This document shows, piece after piece, positions 16,488 to 24,364 of a stretch of 64,000 nucleotides of DNA. Under the pieces are notes generated by a model, which saw nothing but the letters and a program-made list of their open reading frames with translations, made no database searches and was not told the origin of the DNA. Every line of letters begins with the position of its first letter. Positions within the stretch are counted from its first letter, which is position 1. The position numbers and the translations under genes are program-made. The DNA comes from Alphaproteobacteria bacterium (GTDB lineage: Bacteria; Myxococcota_A; UBA796; GCA-2862545): the NCBI GenBank assembly GCA_020632925.1, contig JACKER010000021.1, positions 67,363 through 131,362 on the forward strand, read 5' to 3'.

Positions 16488-18335
16488 ATGCGGCGCTGGT
16501 GGCTCCTGGTCCTGGTCGCGGGCTGCAAGCGGGACGAGCCGACGGGCACCCCGCACGTCACGACCGGGGAGACGACGCCCCCGTTCGACGGCGACCACGA
16601 CGGCTACGCGGCCGGGGACGACTGCGACGACCTCGATCCGGCGGTGAACCCGGGCGCCGACGAGCGCTGTGACGGCATCGACACCGACTGCGACCCCACC
16701 ACGCGCGAGCCGGAGGGGATGGTGGGGCGGTCGGACGGCGGCGACCACGCCACGATCGCCGAGGCGGTGGCAGCTGCCGGCGAGGGCGCGACCGTGTGGA
16801 TCTGCGGCGGCACCCGTCGCGAGAACGTCGTGATCGACAAGGACCTCACCCTGATCGGGCTGGGGGAGGTGACGATCGACGCCGGCGGCGCGGGTCCCGG
16901 CGTCACGATCACGGCCGGTACGGTGTCGCTGTCGGGCTTCGGCGTCGTGGACGGCGTGGGCTCGCCGGAGGGGCCGTTCGGGTCCAACGGCGGTGGGATC
17001 GACGCCTACGGGGCGAGCGGTCCGCTCGCGGTCAGCGACGTGACGGTCTCGGGCTGCGAGGCCGACATCGGGGGCGGAATCCTCGTGGGCCCTGCGGGCG
17101 GCGCGCTCACCGACGTCGTGGTGGAGGGGAGCACGGCGCACGATCACGGCGGCGGCGTCTACGCGACCGGCCCGCTCACGCTCACCCGGGTCACGCTGTC
17201 GGACAACGTCGCCGGCAGCTACGGGGGCGGGCTGGCGTTCGGCGGCGACGGCGACCGCGCGGTGCTCGAGGACGTCGTGGTCGAGCGCAACGCCGCGCGG
17301 CTCGGGGGTGGGCTGTTCACGTTCGAGGGCGGCCGGTTCACCCTGACCGACACCGTCGTCCGCGACAACACGGCGGACGGCGGGGGCGGCGTCTACCTGT
17401 GGACGGGCGAGCTGAAGGGCGGCGACATCGACGGCAACCACGCGCTGGAGCAGGGCGGCGGCGTGGTGGTCTACGAGGGCGGCGCGGTCGACGGCGCGAA
17501 CGTCCACGGCTGCGACGCACCCACCGGGGCGGGGCTGTACCTCGGCGGCGCCGTGCAGCTCCTGGGGACCGTCGTGGCCGACAACGTGGCCGCGGTGGCC
17601 GGCGGCGGTGCCACGCTGGTCGAGGCCACGGTGGGAGCCGATGCCGCGACCGAGGTGCGCGACGACGTCGCGGCGGAGCGTGGGGGCGGGCTGTACCTCG
17701 TGGACAGCACCTGGACCGGGGGCACGATCGCGACGAACGACGCCCAGGACGGGGGCGGGGTCTACGTCTCCGGCACGGGCCAGGGGTCCAGCACCGTGTC
17801 CGGCGCCACGATCAGCGGCAACCAGGCGGCCACCTCGGGCGGCGGCCTGTTCGCCGGCGGCCCGTACGCGCTGCAGGATCTGGTGGTCGAGGACAACGTC
17901 TCGCAGAGCCGCGGCGGCGGGATGTACACCACGGCCGCCACGGGGACGGTCGACCGCACCACCTTCGCCCGCAACGTCGCCACGGAGCGCGGGGGCGCCC
18001 TCTACCCCAACACGGGCTCCGAGATCACGCTGCGCGACAGCGAGCTGCGGGCGAACCTCTCCGCTCGCGGCGCCGGGATCTACGTGTTCGGCGCCAGCAG
18101 CGTGACCCTGACCGGGTGCGTGGTCGAGGCCAACGGCGACGCCTCCACGGTGTCCGGGGGCGGCGCGCGGGTGACCGACGGCCTGCTCGCGTCGGACGCG
18201 ACGAGCTGGGGCGACGGCGCCACGGACAACGCGCCCGACGATCTCTACGTGGAGATCGGTCAGACCGCGTTCACCGGCTACGGCGCCGACGAGACCTTCG
18301 ACTGCGACGCGACGAGCTGCACACCCGCGCCGTGA
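16488..18335 (+). CDS. Lipoprotein with MopE-type metal-binding motif and right-handed beta-helix
   Basis: 615 aa. 'MRRWWLLVLVAGC' gives lipobox VAGC (C13). Residues about 28-62 contain 'DHDGYAAGDDCDDLDPAVNP' followed by 'ADERCDGIDTDCD', the Cys/Asp-rich putative metal-binding motif known from MopE. The remainder is a long series of about 20-25-residue coils rich in 'GGG' and 'xN', for example 'SYGGGLAFGGDGDRAVLEDV'. This is typical of right-handed parallel beta-helices of the pectate-lyase/polymorphic-membrane-protein kind. No catalytic residues for a lyase could be assigned. It is likely a surface-anchored adhesin-like or glycan-binding rod and is transcribed alone. Confidence 0.85.
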   Translation: MRRWWLLVLVAGCKRDEPTGTPHVTTGETTPPFDGDHDGYAAGDDCDDLDPAVNPGADERCDGIDTDCDPTTREPEGMVGRSDGGDHATIAEAVAAAGEGATVWICGGTRRENVVIDKDLTLIGLGEVTIDAGGAGPGVTITAGTVSLSGFGVVDGVGSPEGPFGSNGGGIDAYGASGPLAVSDVTVSGCEADIGGGILVGPAGGALTDVVVEGSTAHDHGGGVYATGPLTLTRVTLSDNVAGSYGGGLAFGGDGDRAVLEDVVVERNAARLGGGLFTFEGGRFTLTDTVVRDNTADGGGGVYLWTGELKGGDIDGNHALEQGGGVVVYEGGAVDGANVHGCDAPTGAGLYLGGAVQLLGTVVADNVAAVAGGGATLVEATVGADAATEVRDDVAAERGGGLYLVDSTWTGGTIATNDAQDGGGVYVSGTGQGSSTVSGATISGNQAATSGGGLFAGGPYALQDLVVEDNVSQSRGGGMYTTAATGTVDRTTFARNVATERGGALYPNTGSEITLRDSELRANLSARGAGIYVFGASSVTLTGCVVEANGDASTVSGGGARVTDGLLASDATSWGDGATDNAPDDLYVEIGQTAFTGYGADETFDCDATSCTPAP

Positions 18336-18365
18336 GAGACGCGCAGGTGCCGCTCGCGTGGAGTC

Positions 18366-18506
18366 TCAGGCCTTGAGCTTCTTGACCAGGCGACCGCCCG
18401 CGCGGCGCTTGACCAGGCGGCTCGCCTTCCGCAGGCGCTCCTTCTGCTTCTTGTGCTTCAGGGCGGCCCGAAGGCGCGCCGTCTTGTTGCGGCCGGACTT
18501 GTGCAT
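18366..18506 (-). CDS. 46-residue highly basic protein
   Basis: 46 aa from ATG 18506, with GGAG at 7 nt. About 40% of the residues are Lys or Arg ('KHKKQKERLRKASRLVKRR' is the core) and there is no acidic patch or Cys. The composition resembles small ribosomal or ribosome-associated proteins and nucleoid proteins, but I do not recognise a family. The real-gene call rests on the ribosome site, the sensible N-terminus ('MHKSGRNKTARLRAALK') and its fit in the gap between two plus-strand genes, on the opposite strand. Its promoter is divergent from that of the phosphatase. Confidence 0.65.
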   Translation of the reverse strand: MHKSGRNKTARLRAALKHKKQKERLRKASRLVKRRAGGRLVKKLKA

Positions 18507-18594
18507 CGGAGACTCCGGAGCCCCTCTCGGGCGGGGCAGGTCGCGGGGCGTAACCGATCGCGCGAGGGACGCCCACCCAGCGATCGTTCGACGA

Positions 18595-18600
18595 TACAAT
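18595..18600 (+). promoter_or_regulatory. -10-like TACAAT for the phosphatase/DNA-ligase operon
   Basis: TACAAT ends 23 nt before the ATG at 18624, with CGGAG in the spacer. An ATG at 18603 is only 2 nt from the hexamer and so cannot be transcribed from it as a start, which favours 18624. Confidence 0.45.
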
Positions 18601-18623
18601 GCATGCTCGGAGCCCCCACGCGC

Positions 18624-19427
18624 ATGCCCGGACGCACGTTCGCCATCGGTGACATCCACGGCGACCTCGATCAGCTCAAGACCCTGCTCGATCGGGTCGG
18701 GCAGGTCGACAAGCACGACAAGCTCGTCTTCCTCGGCGACTACGTCGATCGCGGGCCCAAATCCCGGCAGACGATCGACTTCATCCGATACGAGCTGCCC
18801 AAGACGGGCGCCGAGATCGTCTGTCTGCGAGGCAACCACGAGGATGCCTGGCTGCGGGTGATCGACGAGGGCTGGGACGGCTTCGTCCTGCCGCCGGGCA
18901 ACGGCTGCCTCGCCTGCCTCCGCTCGTTCACCGGGGGGACGATCCCCGACCTCAACGATCAGCCGCGCACGGAGCTCGAGTGGGAGCAGCTCCTGACGGG
19001 CAGCTTCTTCCCGCCCGACGTGGTGGCCTGGATGCGCTCGCTGCCGCTGTGGCACGAGGACGACGACGCGATCTACGTCCACGCCGGGCTCCCCAAGGTC
19101 GGCGGCGAGTTCGTCCACCCCTCGAAGGTGGACAACCCCGCGATCATGCTGTGGACCCGGACGATGGAGTTCTTCAAGGAATACCGCGGGAAGACGGCGA
19201 TCGTGGGGCACACGGTGACCAGCCTGCTGCCTCCGGATCTCTCCTGCTTCTCCCCCGAGAACCCGGAGAACCTCTGGGCCGGCGAGCAGGTGATCGCGAT
19301 CGACACGGGCTGCGGCAAGGGCGGGTTCCTGACGGCGATCGAGCTGCCGGAGCTGTTCGTGTGGGAGTCGCGCGACCCCATGCGGCACCGCAAGAAGAAG
19401 AAGGCCCCCGTGATCTTTGCCGGCTGA
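18624..19427 (+). CDS. Calcineurin-like (PPP-family) Ser/Thr protein phosphatase
   Basis: 267 aa. The dinuclear-metal motifs are complete: 'GDIHG' (9-13), 'GDYVDRG' (39-45), 'RGNHED' (69-74), a later His in 'IVGHTV' and 'IAIDTGCGKGG'. This is the PPP/ApaH-like arrangement found in bacterial Ser/Thr phosphatases. It has no signal peptide and is cytoplasmic. With five Hanks kinases in 64 kb it is the obvious counter-enzyme, although dinucleotide hydrolysis of the ApaH type cannot be excluded from motifs alone. The last 11 bases overlap the putative TTG start of the DNA ligase gene. Confidence 0.92.
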   Translation: MPGRTFAIGDIHGDLDQLKTLLDRVGQVDKHDKLVFLGDYVDRGPKSRQTIDFIRYELPKTGAEIVCLRGNHEDAWLRVIDEGWDGFVLPPGNGCLACLRSFTGGTIPDLNDQPRTELEWEQLLTGSFFPPDVVAWMRSLPLWHEDDDAIYVHAGLPKVGGEFVHPSKVDNPAIMLWTRTMEFFKEYRGKTAIVGHTVTSLLPPDLSCFSPENPENLWAGEQVIAIDTGCGKGGFLTAIELPELFVWESRDPMRHRKKKKAPVIFAG

Positions 19428-20979
19428 CCCACTGGCGTTGGCCCGGGTCGCCCGGGTCGGCGCCGAGGTCGCGGCGACGCGGAGCCGCAAGACGAAGATC
19501 GAGGTGCTCGCGGAGCTGCTCGGTGCCACCCCGCGCGAAGAGCTCCCGGTGTTGGTGCCGTGGCTGTGCGGCGAGCTGCGCCAGGGCAAGATCGGCGTGG
19601 GCTACGCCGCGCTGTCCGAGGCGATCCGCACCGTCGCCGCACCCGCGTCGTCGTTGATGCTGGCCGAGGTCGACGCCGCCTTCGGCGCGATCGGTGGCCT
19701 CTCGGGTCCGGGATCGAGCAAGGCACGCAAGGAGGCGCTGGCGCACCTGTTCGCGCGCGCCACACGGGACGAGCAGCAGCTCCTGGCCGCGCTGATGGCC
19801 GGGGAGCTCCGCCAGGGGGCGCTGGCGGGCGTGCTCGCCGAGGCGGTCGCCGCCGCCGGCTCGGTCCCCGCCGACGCGGTGCGCCGGGCCGCCATGCTCT
19901 CGGGCGATCTCGTCCACCCCGCGCTCGCCGCGATGATGGAGGGCGCGGACGCGCTGGCGGCCTTCGACCTGACGCTGTTCCGTCCGGTGCAGCCCATGCT
20001 CGCGGACACCGCGGACGACGTGGAGCAGGCGCTCGCCTCGCTCGGCGCCGCCCGGCTCGAGACCAAGCTCGACGGCGCGCGGGTCCAGGTCCACCGCCGT
20101 GGCGAGGAGGTCCGGGTGTACACGCGGGCGCTCCTGCCCGTGACGGACGCGGTCCCCGAGGTGGTGGAGCTCGCGCGGGCGCTCCCGGTGGACGAGATCG
20201 TGCTGGACGGCGAGACGATCGCGCTCGACGCGAGCGGACGTCCCCACCCCTTCCAGACCACGATGCGCCGCTTCGGCCGCAAGCTCGACGTGGAGGAGGT
20301 CCGCGCCGAGCTGCCGCTCTCCGTCTTCTTCTTCGACGTGCTCCAGGTCGACGGCCGCGTGCTGGTCGACGCGCCGCTGACCGAGCGCCTCGCGGAGCTC
20401 GAGCGGGTGGTGCCGGCGCACGCGCGCATCGAGGCCCGCACGACCGACGACCCCGAGGAGGCCCGCGCGTTCCTCCAGTCCGTGCTCGACCAGGGGCACG
20501 AGGGGCTGATGGCGAAGTCCCCCGCCAGCCCGTACGAGGCCGGGCACCGAGGATCGGCCTGGCTCAAGCTCAAGCCCGCGTGGACGCTCGATCTGGTGAT
20601 CCTGGCGGTCGAGTGGGGCAGCGGTCGGCGACAGGGCTGGCTGTCGAACCTCCACCTCGGCGCCCGCGATCCCGGGACCGGCGGCTACGTGATGCTGGGC
20701 AAGACGTTCAAGGGCCTGACCGACGAGATGTTGGCGTGGCAGACGCGCGAGCTGCTCGCCCGCGAGGTCCGCCGCGAGGGGCACGTCGTCCACGTCCGCC
20801 CCGAGCTCGTCGCCGAGGTCGCCTTCCAGGACGTCCAGACCTCCCCTCGCTACCCGGGCGGCATGGCGCTGCGGCTCGCGCGCGTGAAGGCCTACCGCCC
20901 GGACAAGGGGCCTGCCGACGCCGACACCGTCGACACCGTCCGCGCGATCCACGCCGGGCGCGCTCGCCGCCGCGCGTGA
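19417..20979 (+). CDS. ATP-dependent DNA ligase (LigB-like)
   Basis: 520 aa, near the size of mycobacterial LigB. Motif I 'ETKLDGARVQVHRR' supplies the adenylated Lys217. The N-terminal DNA-binding domain covers about residues 1-190. Nucleotidyltransferase motifs follow ('LDGETIAL', 'FFFDVLQVDG', 'GLMAKSPASPY'), then motif V 'AWLKLKPAWTLDLVILAVEWG' and the OB-fold. It seals nicks using ATP; bacteria also have the essential NAD-dependent LigA, so this is probably an accessory repair enzyme. The TTG start overlaps the phosphatase gene and has only a weak ribosome site; a TTG at 19438 is an alternative. Confidence 0.92.
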   Translation: MPADPLALARVARVGAEVAATRSRKTKIEVLAELLGATPREELPVLVPWLCGELRQGKIGVGYAALSEAIRTVAAPASSLMLAEVDAAFGAIGGLSGPGSSKARKEALAHLFARATRDEQQLLAALMAGELRQGALAGVLAEAVAAAGSVPADAVRRAAMLSGDLVHPALAAMMEGADALAAFDLTLFRPVQPMLADTADDVEQALASLGAARLETKLDGARVQVHRRGEEVRVYTRALLPVTDAVPEVVELARALPVDEIVLDGETIALDASGRPHPFQTTMRRFGRKLDVEEVRAELPLSVFFFDVLQVDGRVLVDAPLTERLAELERVVPAHARIEARTTDDPEEARAFLQSVLDQGHEGLMAKSPASPYEAGHRGSAWLKLKPAWTLDLVILAVEWGSGRRQGWLSNLHLGARDPGTGGYVMLGKTFKGLTDEMLAWQTRELLAREVRREGHVVHVRPELVAEVAFQDVQTSPRYPGGMALRLARVKAYRPDKGPADADTVDTVRAIHAGRARRRA

Positions 20980-21028
20980 GTGGCCGGCGTCGCGTCGACG
21001 CAGGTGGCATCCCTGGCCGACGTTCGGA

Positions 21029-21034
21029 TACCCT
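21029..21034 (+). promoter_or_regulatory. -10-like TACCCT before the zinc-ribbon triplet
   Basis: TACCCT lies 27 nt upstream of the GTG at 21062, whose ribosome site is GGAGGACAGG. The 82-bp gap after the DNA ligase gene holds nothing else recognisable. Confidence 0.35.
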
Positions 21035-21061
21035 GGTCGGCGGGCGCGGCCGGAGGACAGG

Positions 21062-21286
21062 GTGAGAGCTTGTACATCGTGCGGGACCTTCGTCCGTGAC
21101 GGGGCCTGCCCCCACTGCGGGCGGAAGACCGCGAACCCCGTCGTCGCCATGAGCGCCGCGGCCGTGTTGCTCGGGCTCGGCGCCCAGGCGTGCGGCAGCT
21201 TCGTCGGGCAGCCCGAGTACGGCGCGATCGTCACCGACATCGCCCACGAGACCTCGGACACCGGCGACACCGGGAACGCGGAGTAG
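21062..21286 (+). CDS. Tiny zinc-ribbon/lipobox protein, copy 1 of 3
   Basis: 74 aa from a GTG with a strong GGAGGACAGG site. C4-x2-C7-x8-C16-x2-C19 ('CTSCGTFVRDGACPHC') is a four-Cys zinc-ribbon pattern. A hydrophobic stretch ('VVAMSAAAVLLGLGAQAC', ending at C44) resembles a signal peptide ending in a lipobox Cys. The rest is about 30 residues with 'QPEYG' and the acidic 'TSDTGDTGN' tail. Two further genes of the same layout follow with 2-base gaps. If the lipobox is used, the zinc ribbon would be part of a cleaved leader. This copy has the poorest lipobox (AQAC). Confidence 0.75.
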   Translation: MRACTSCGTFVRDGACPHCGRKTANPVVAMSAAAVLLGLGAQACGSFVGQPEYGAIVTDIAHETSDTGDTGNAE

Positions 21287-21288
21287 TC

Positions 21289-21504
21289 ATGCTCGGAACC
21301 TGCAAGTCCTGCGGCAGCTTCGTCCGTGGGGAGACGTGCCCCCACTGCGAGCGCGTCGACCTGCCGCTCCCGTCGCTCGCGGGTCCGGTGGCGCTGCTGC
21401 TCGGACTCACCATGACGGGATGCCCCGTCGGGCAGGCGGACTACGGCATCAGCACCACCGACGACCCGACGCCGACCGAGACCGGCGACACCGGCCAGGA
21501 GTGA
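21289..21504 (+). CDS. Tiny zinc-ribbon/lipobox protein, copy 2 of 3
   Basis: 71 aa from ATG 21289, two bases after the previous stop. C5-x2-C8-x8-C17-x2-C20 ('CKSCGSFVRGETCPHC') repeats the pattern of copy 1. A hydrophobic segment 'LAGPVALLLGLTMTGC' ends at C45 (lipobox-like MTGC). The presumed mature part is 27 residues: 'QADYG' followed by a Thr/Asp tract ending 'TETGDTGQE'. The second and third copies match each other best. There is no recognisable family for the whole chain. Confidence 0.75.
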   Translation: MLGTCKSCGSFVRGETCPHCERVDLPLPSLAGPVALLLGLTMTGCPVGQADYGISTTDDPTPTETGDTGQE

Positions 21505-21506
21505 TC

Positions 21507-21731
21507 GTGAAGGGAACCTGCGAGGACTGCGGCACCTTCGTCCGCGGCGAGATCTGCCCCCACTGCGGCCACCGCACGGCCGAGGGCACGCACCGGCTCG
21601 GGAAGGCAGCGCTGCTGCTCGGCCTGACGCTGGTGGCGGGCTGCCCGTCGCCGAACAACTCCACCCAGGCGGACTACGGCGCGTTCACCACGGACACCAC
21701 GACCGAGACCGGCGACACCGGCCAGCAGTGA
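21507..21731 (+). CDS. Tiny zinc-ribbon/lipobox protein, copy 3 of 3
   Basis: 74 aa. GTG 21507 is preferred over GTG 21501 because AGGAG (21497-21501) is spaced 5 nt from it and the N-terminus then aligns with copy 2. C5-x2-C8-x8-C17-x2-C20 ('CEDCGTFVRGEICPHC') is followed by the best signal of the set: 'LGKAALLLGLTLVAGC' with a canonical VAGC lipobox (C46). The tail 'QADYGAFTTDTTTETGDTGQ' repeats the theme. Its stop overlaps the GTG of an acyl-CoA ligase gene (GTGA), so the three small genes are probably co-translated with it. Confidence 0.78.
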   Translation: MKGTCEDCGTFVRGEICPHCGHRTAEGTHRLGKAALLLGLTLVAGCPSPNNSTQADYGAFTTDTTTETGDTGQQ

Positions 21732-23119
21732 GGGAGGTGTTCGCCGACCTGGACCACGATCGGGTGGTCCTGGAGGTCGGCGGCGTCGCGCTGACGGGGC
21801 GCCAGCTCGCCTCGGCCTGCGCGGACGTCGTCGGCGTGCTGGGGAACCCGCCTCCGGGAACGCGGGTCGCCGTGTGGGCGCGCCCCTCTCCCTGGACCCC
21901 CGTGGTGCTCGCCGCCAACGCGCTCGCCGGGCTCGTGTCCGTCCCGCTGAACCCGGGGATCGGTGAGGCCGAGCTCGCCCACGTCCTGAAGGATGCGGCT
22001 CCGGCCCACACGGTCGATCCGGACCGGCTGGACCCGGCGCTCGACGGCCCCGCGCTCGCGCCGGTCTCGCTCGACGACGCAGCGCCCATGCTGGTCCTGT
22101 ACACGTCCGGCACCACCGGCCCACCCAAGGGCGCGGTGCTCACGCGCGGGAACGTGGTGGCGGATCTCGACGGTCTCGCCGAGGCCTGGGCCTGGACCGC
22201 CGAGGACGTCGTCGTCCACGCGCTCCCCCTGTTCCACGTGCACGGGCTCTGCCTCGGGTGGTTCGGACCGCTCCGGCGCGGCGGCGCGCTCCGGTGGATC
22301 CCACGCTTCGAGCCGCGCGCGGTGGCGTCGGCCCTCGCCCGCGGGCGCACGATGCTCTTCGCCGTGCCCACGATGCACCACCGCCTCGCGGAGGCCGCCG
22401 AGCACGATCCCGACGTGGTCGGGGGGCTGCGGCACGCTCGGCTGCTGGTGTCCGGCTCGGCCCCCCTCCCCTTGCCCGACCACGAGCGCATGGAGGCGCT
22501 GACCGGCAGGAAGGTCGTCGAGCGCTACGGGCTGACGGAGACGCTGATCGTGTGCGCCTGCCGTCACGACGCGCCCCGCCCCGGCACCGTGGGCCCCGCC
22601 GTCCCCGGGATCGACCTGCGCCTCGTCGCGGACGACGGCACCGACGTCGAGGGCACCGATGCGATCGGGGAGGTCTGGATCCGTGGACCGACCGTCTTCC
22701 CCGGGTACCTGAACCGCCCCGACGCGACCGCGGCCGTGCTCGACGCCGACGGCTGGTTCCGCACCGGGGATCTCGCCACCTGGGCGGGTGGGGACGAGGG
22801 CGCCGTGCGCATCGTCGGACGTCGAGCGACGGACCTCATCAAGACCGGCGGCTTCAAGGTCGGCGCCGGCGAAGTCGAGGACGGGCTGCTCTCCCACCCG
22901 GGTGTGCGCGAGGCCGCGGTGGTCGGCCTGCCGGACGAGGACCTCGGGCAGCGCATCGTCGCCTGGGTGGTCCCCCGCGAGCCCGCGCCCACCGAGGCCG
23001 AGCTGATCGAGCACGTCGCGCGGCGGCTGGCCCACCACAAGCGCCCCCGCGAGATCCGCTACGTCGACGCCCTGCCCCGCAACGCGATGGGCAAGGTGCA
23101 GAAGCGCCGTCTCGGGTAG
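21728..23119 (+). CDS. AMP-dependent acyl-CoA synthetase (malonyl-CoA synthetase/ACSF3-like)
   Basis: 463 aa, short for the ANL family, which suits the MatB/ACSF3 branch. Motifs are the P-loop 'LYTSGTTGPPKGAVLT', 'FAVPTMHHRL', 'VERYGLTET', the hinge 'GWFRTGDLA', 'RRATDLIKTGGFKVGAGEVE' and the catalytic-Lys end 'NAMGKVQKRRLG'. It should activate a short carboxylic or dicarboxylic acid to its CoA thioester through an adenylate. The malonate assignment is by overall resemblance only and is uncertain. The GTG start overlaps the third zinc-ribbon gene by four bases. It converges on the small membrane-protein gene with no gap. Confidence 0.85.
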   Translation: MREVFADLDHDRVVLEVGGVALTGRQLASACADVVGVLGNPPPGTRVAVWARPSPWTPVVLAANALAGLVSVPLNPGIGEAELAHVLKDAAPAHTVDPDRLDPALDGPALAPVSLDDAAPMLVLYTSGTTGPPKGAVLTRGNVVADLDGLAEAWAWTAEDVVVHALPLFHVHGLCLGWFGPLRRGGALRWIPRFEPRAVASALARGRTMLFAVPTMHHRLAEAAEHDPDVVGGLRHARLLVSGSAPLPLPDHERMEALTGRKVVERYGLTETLIVCACRHDAPRPGTVGPAVPGIDLRLVADDGTDVEGTDAIGEVWIRGPTVFPGYLNRPDATAAVLDADGWFRTGDLATWAGGDEGAVRIVGRRATDLIKTGGFKVGAGEVEDGLLSHPGVREAAVVGLPDEDLGQRIVAWVVPREPAPTEAELIEHVARRLAHHKRPREIRYVDALPRNAMGKVQKRRLG

Positions 23120-23470
23120 TCAGTCCTCGCGCTGCCGCCGAGCCCGTACCCCGGTGGCCGCGAGCGCGACGGCGACGGCCAGCGATGCGGGCGCGCTGCA
23201 GGCCGCACCCACGAGGATCTCGACCCCGGGCGCTCCGATCAGGCTGATCGCGAGCAGGACGCCCATCAGCGCCACCGCGAGGTTGCCGAGCCCCACCAGC
23301 AGCTGGAACACCACGCCCAGCCCGCCGAGCCGGCCCCGCACCAGGTTCCAGGCGATGCAGGCCAGACCGGAGAGCGTCGCCACGGGAGCGGACAGCCCCC
23401 ACACGAGCAGCAGGCCGATGCCGAGCAGGGCGCCCAGGCCGTCCTGGCTCGACGCGAACGGGAAGATCAC
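23120..23470 (-). CDS. Small integral membrane protein
   Basis: 116 aa from a GTG one base after the stop of the upstream kinase gene. There are three hydrophobic segments, roughly 12-38, 54-76 and 80-108, with a basic C-terminus ('GVRARRQRED'). No catalytic or transport motif is recognisable. The tight spacing makes it the second gene of an operon with the 275-residue kinase, so it may be a membrane partner or target of that kinase; that is inference from position only. Confidence 0.7.
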   Translation of the reverse strand: MIFPFASSQDGLGALLGIGLLLVWGLSAPVATLSGLACIAWNLVRGRLGGLGVVFQLLVGLGNLAVALMGVLLAISLIGAPGVEILVGAACSAPASLAVAVALAATGVRARRQRED

Positions 23471-23471
23471 G

Positions 23472-24299
23472 TCAGCCGCGCTGCTGGAGGATGAGCAGCC
23501 GCCGGATCGCGGCGCGCATCTCGGTGGCGTCCGCGTACCGCCTGGACGGGTTGAAGGCGCAGGCCTTGCGCAGGATCGGCCGCAAGGGGTCCGGTACGAT
23601 CGAGTAGGCGCCTGCCTGATCGTCGTCGTCCTCGAGCCACGCCAGCCCGCGCGGCGCCTTGCCGGTCGAGAGCGCGAAGAGCGTGGCGCCGAGCGAGTAC
23701 AGGTCGCTGCGCACGGTCACCCGCGTCGCGTCCTCGGTCTGCTCGGGCGACATGTACGCCAGCGTGCCGAGCGAGCTGCCAGGCATCGTCAGGTCGGAGT
23801 GGTCCTCGCGAAGGATGCCGAAGTCCGCGAGCTTCACGCCGCCCTGGCTGTCGACGAGCACGTTCGCCGGCTTCAGATCGCGGTGCACCCAGCCCGCGAG
23901 ATGGACCTGCTGCAGGCCCGCGAGCACGCTGTCCGCGATGTGGAGCACCCACGGGATCGGCAGCGCACCCCGCTTCTTCACGAGCTCGTGCGCGTTGCCG
24001 CGGTCCATGAGCTCCATCGCCATCCAGACGTAGCCGCCGTCCTGCCCGACCTCGAACACCCGCACGATGTTCGGGTGCTTGAGGCGGCGCATGGCCTCGC
24101 CCTCGCGCAGGAAGCGCTTCTCGACCTTGCTCCCCACCACGCGCGGATCCAGCACCTTGAGCGCGATGGCGTCGCCGTTCGACACGTCGCGCGCGCGGTA
24201 CACCGTCCCCATGGCGCCGTAGCCGATCGGGGCGTCCACCTCGTACCGGCCCTCCCCCACGACGAACGGCTGCGCTGTCATCTCGGCAGAGAGCCCCAT
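23472..24299 (-). CDS. Hanks-type Ser/Thr protein kinase
   Basis: 275 aa, a bare kinase domain with canonical motifs. The Gly-rich loop is 'IGYGAMGTVYRA', the Lys is in 'IALKVLDP', the catalytic loop 'VHRDLKPANVLV', the metal motif 'LADFGILRE' and the P+1 region 'GTLAYMSPEQ'. Helix F is 'DLYSLGATLFAL'. It has no transmembrane or sensor domain, so it is presumably cytosolic. The ATG at 24299 sits 7 nt after a TAACCT box; a second ATG six codons in is possible. It is divergent from a small hydrolase gene and precedes a membrane-protein gene by one base. Confidence 0.93.
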   Translation of the reverse strand: MGLSAEMTAQPFVVGEGRYEVDAPIGYGAMGTVYRARDVSNGDAIALKVLDPRVVGSKVEKRFLREGEAMRRLKHPNIVRVFEVGQDGGYVWMAMELMDRGNAHELVKKRGALPIPWVLHIADSVLAGLQQVHLAGWVHRDLKPANVLVDSQGGVKLADFGILREDHSDLTMPGSSLGTLAYMSPEQTEDATRVTVRSDLYSLGATLFALSTGKAPRGLAWLEDDDDQAGAYSIVPDPLRPILRKACAFNPSRRYADATEMRAAIRRLLILQQRG

Positions 24300-24306
24300 G
24301 CGTACC

Positions 24307-24312
24307 AGGTTA
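24307..24312 (-). promoter_or_regulatory. -10-like TAACCT seven nt before the kinase ATG (leaderless candidate)
   Basis: On the minus strand TAACCT is followed by seven bases and the ATG at 24299. No ribosome site lies between them. Confidence 0.45.
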
Positions 24313-24364
24313 CGGGGCGTACCGCACCGTGCAGTTACTGGGCGGTTTCACCTGGGATGATCGT

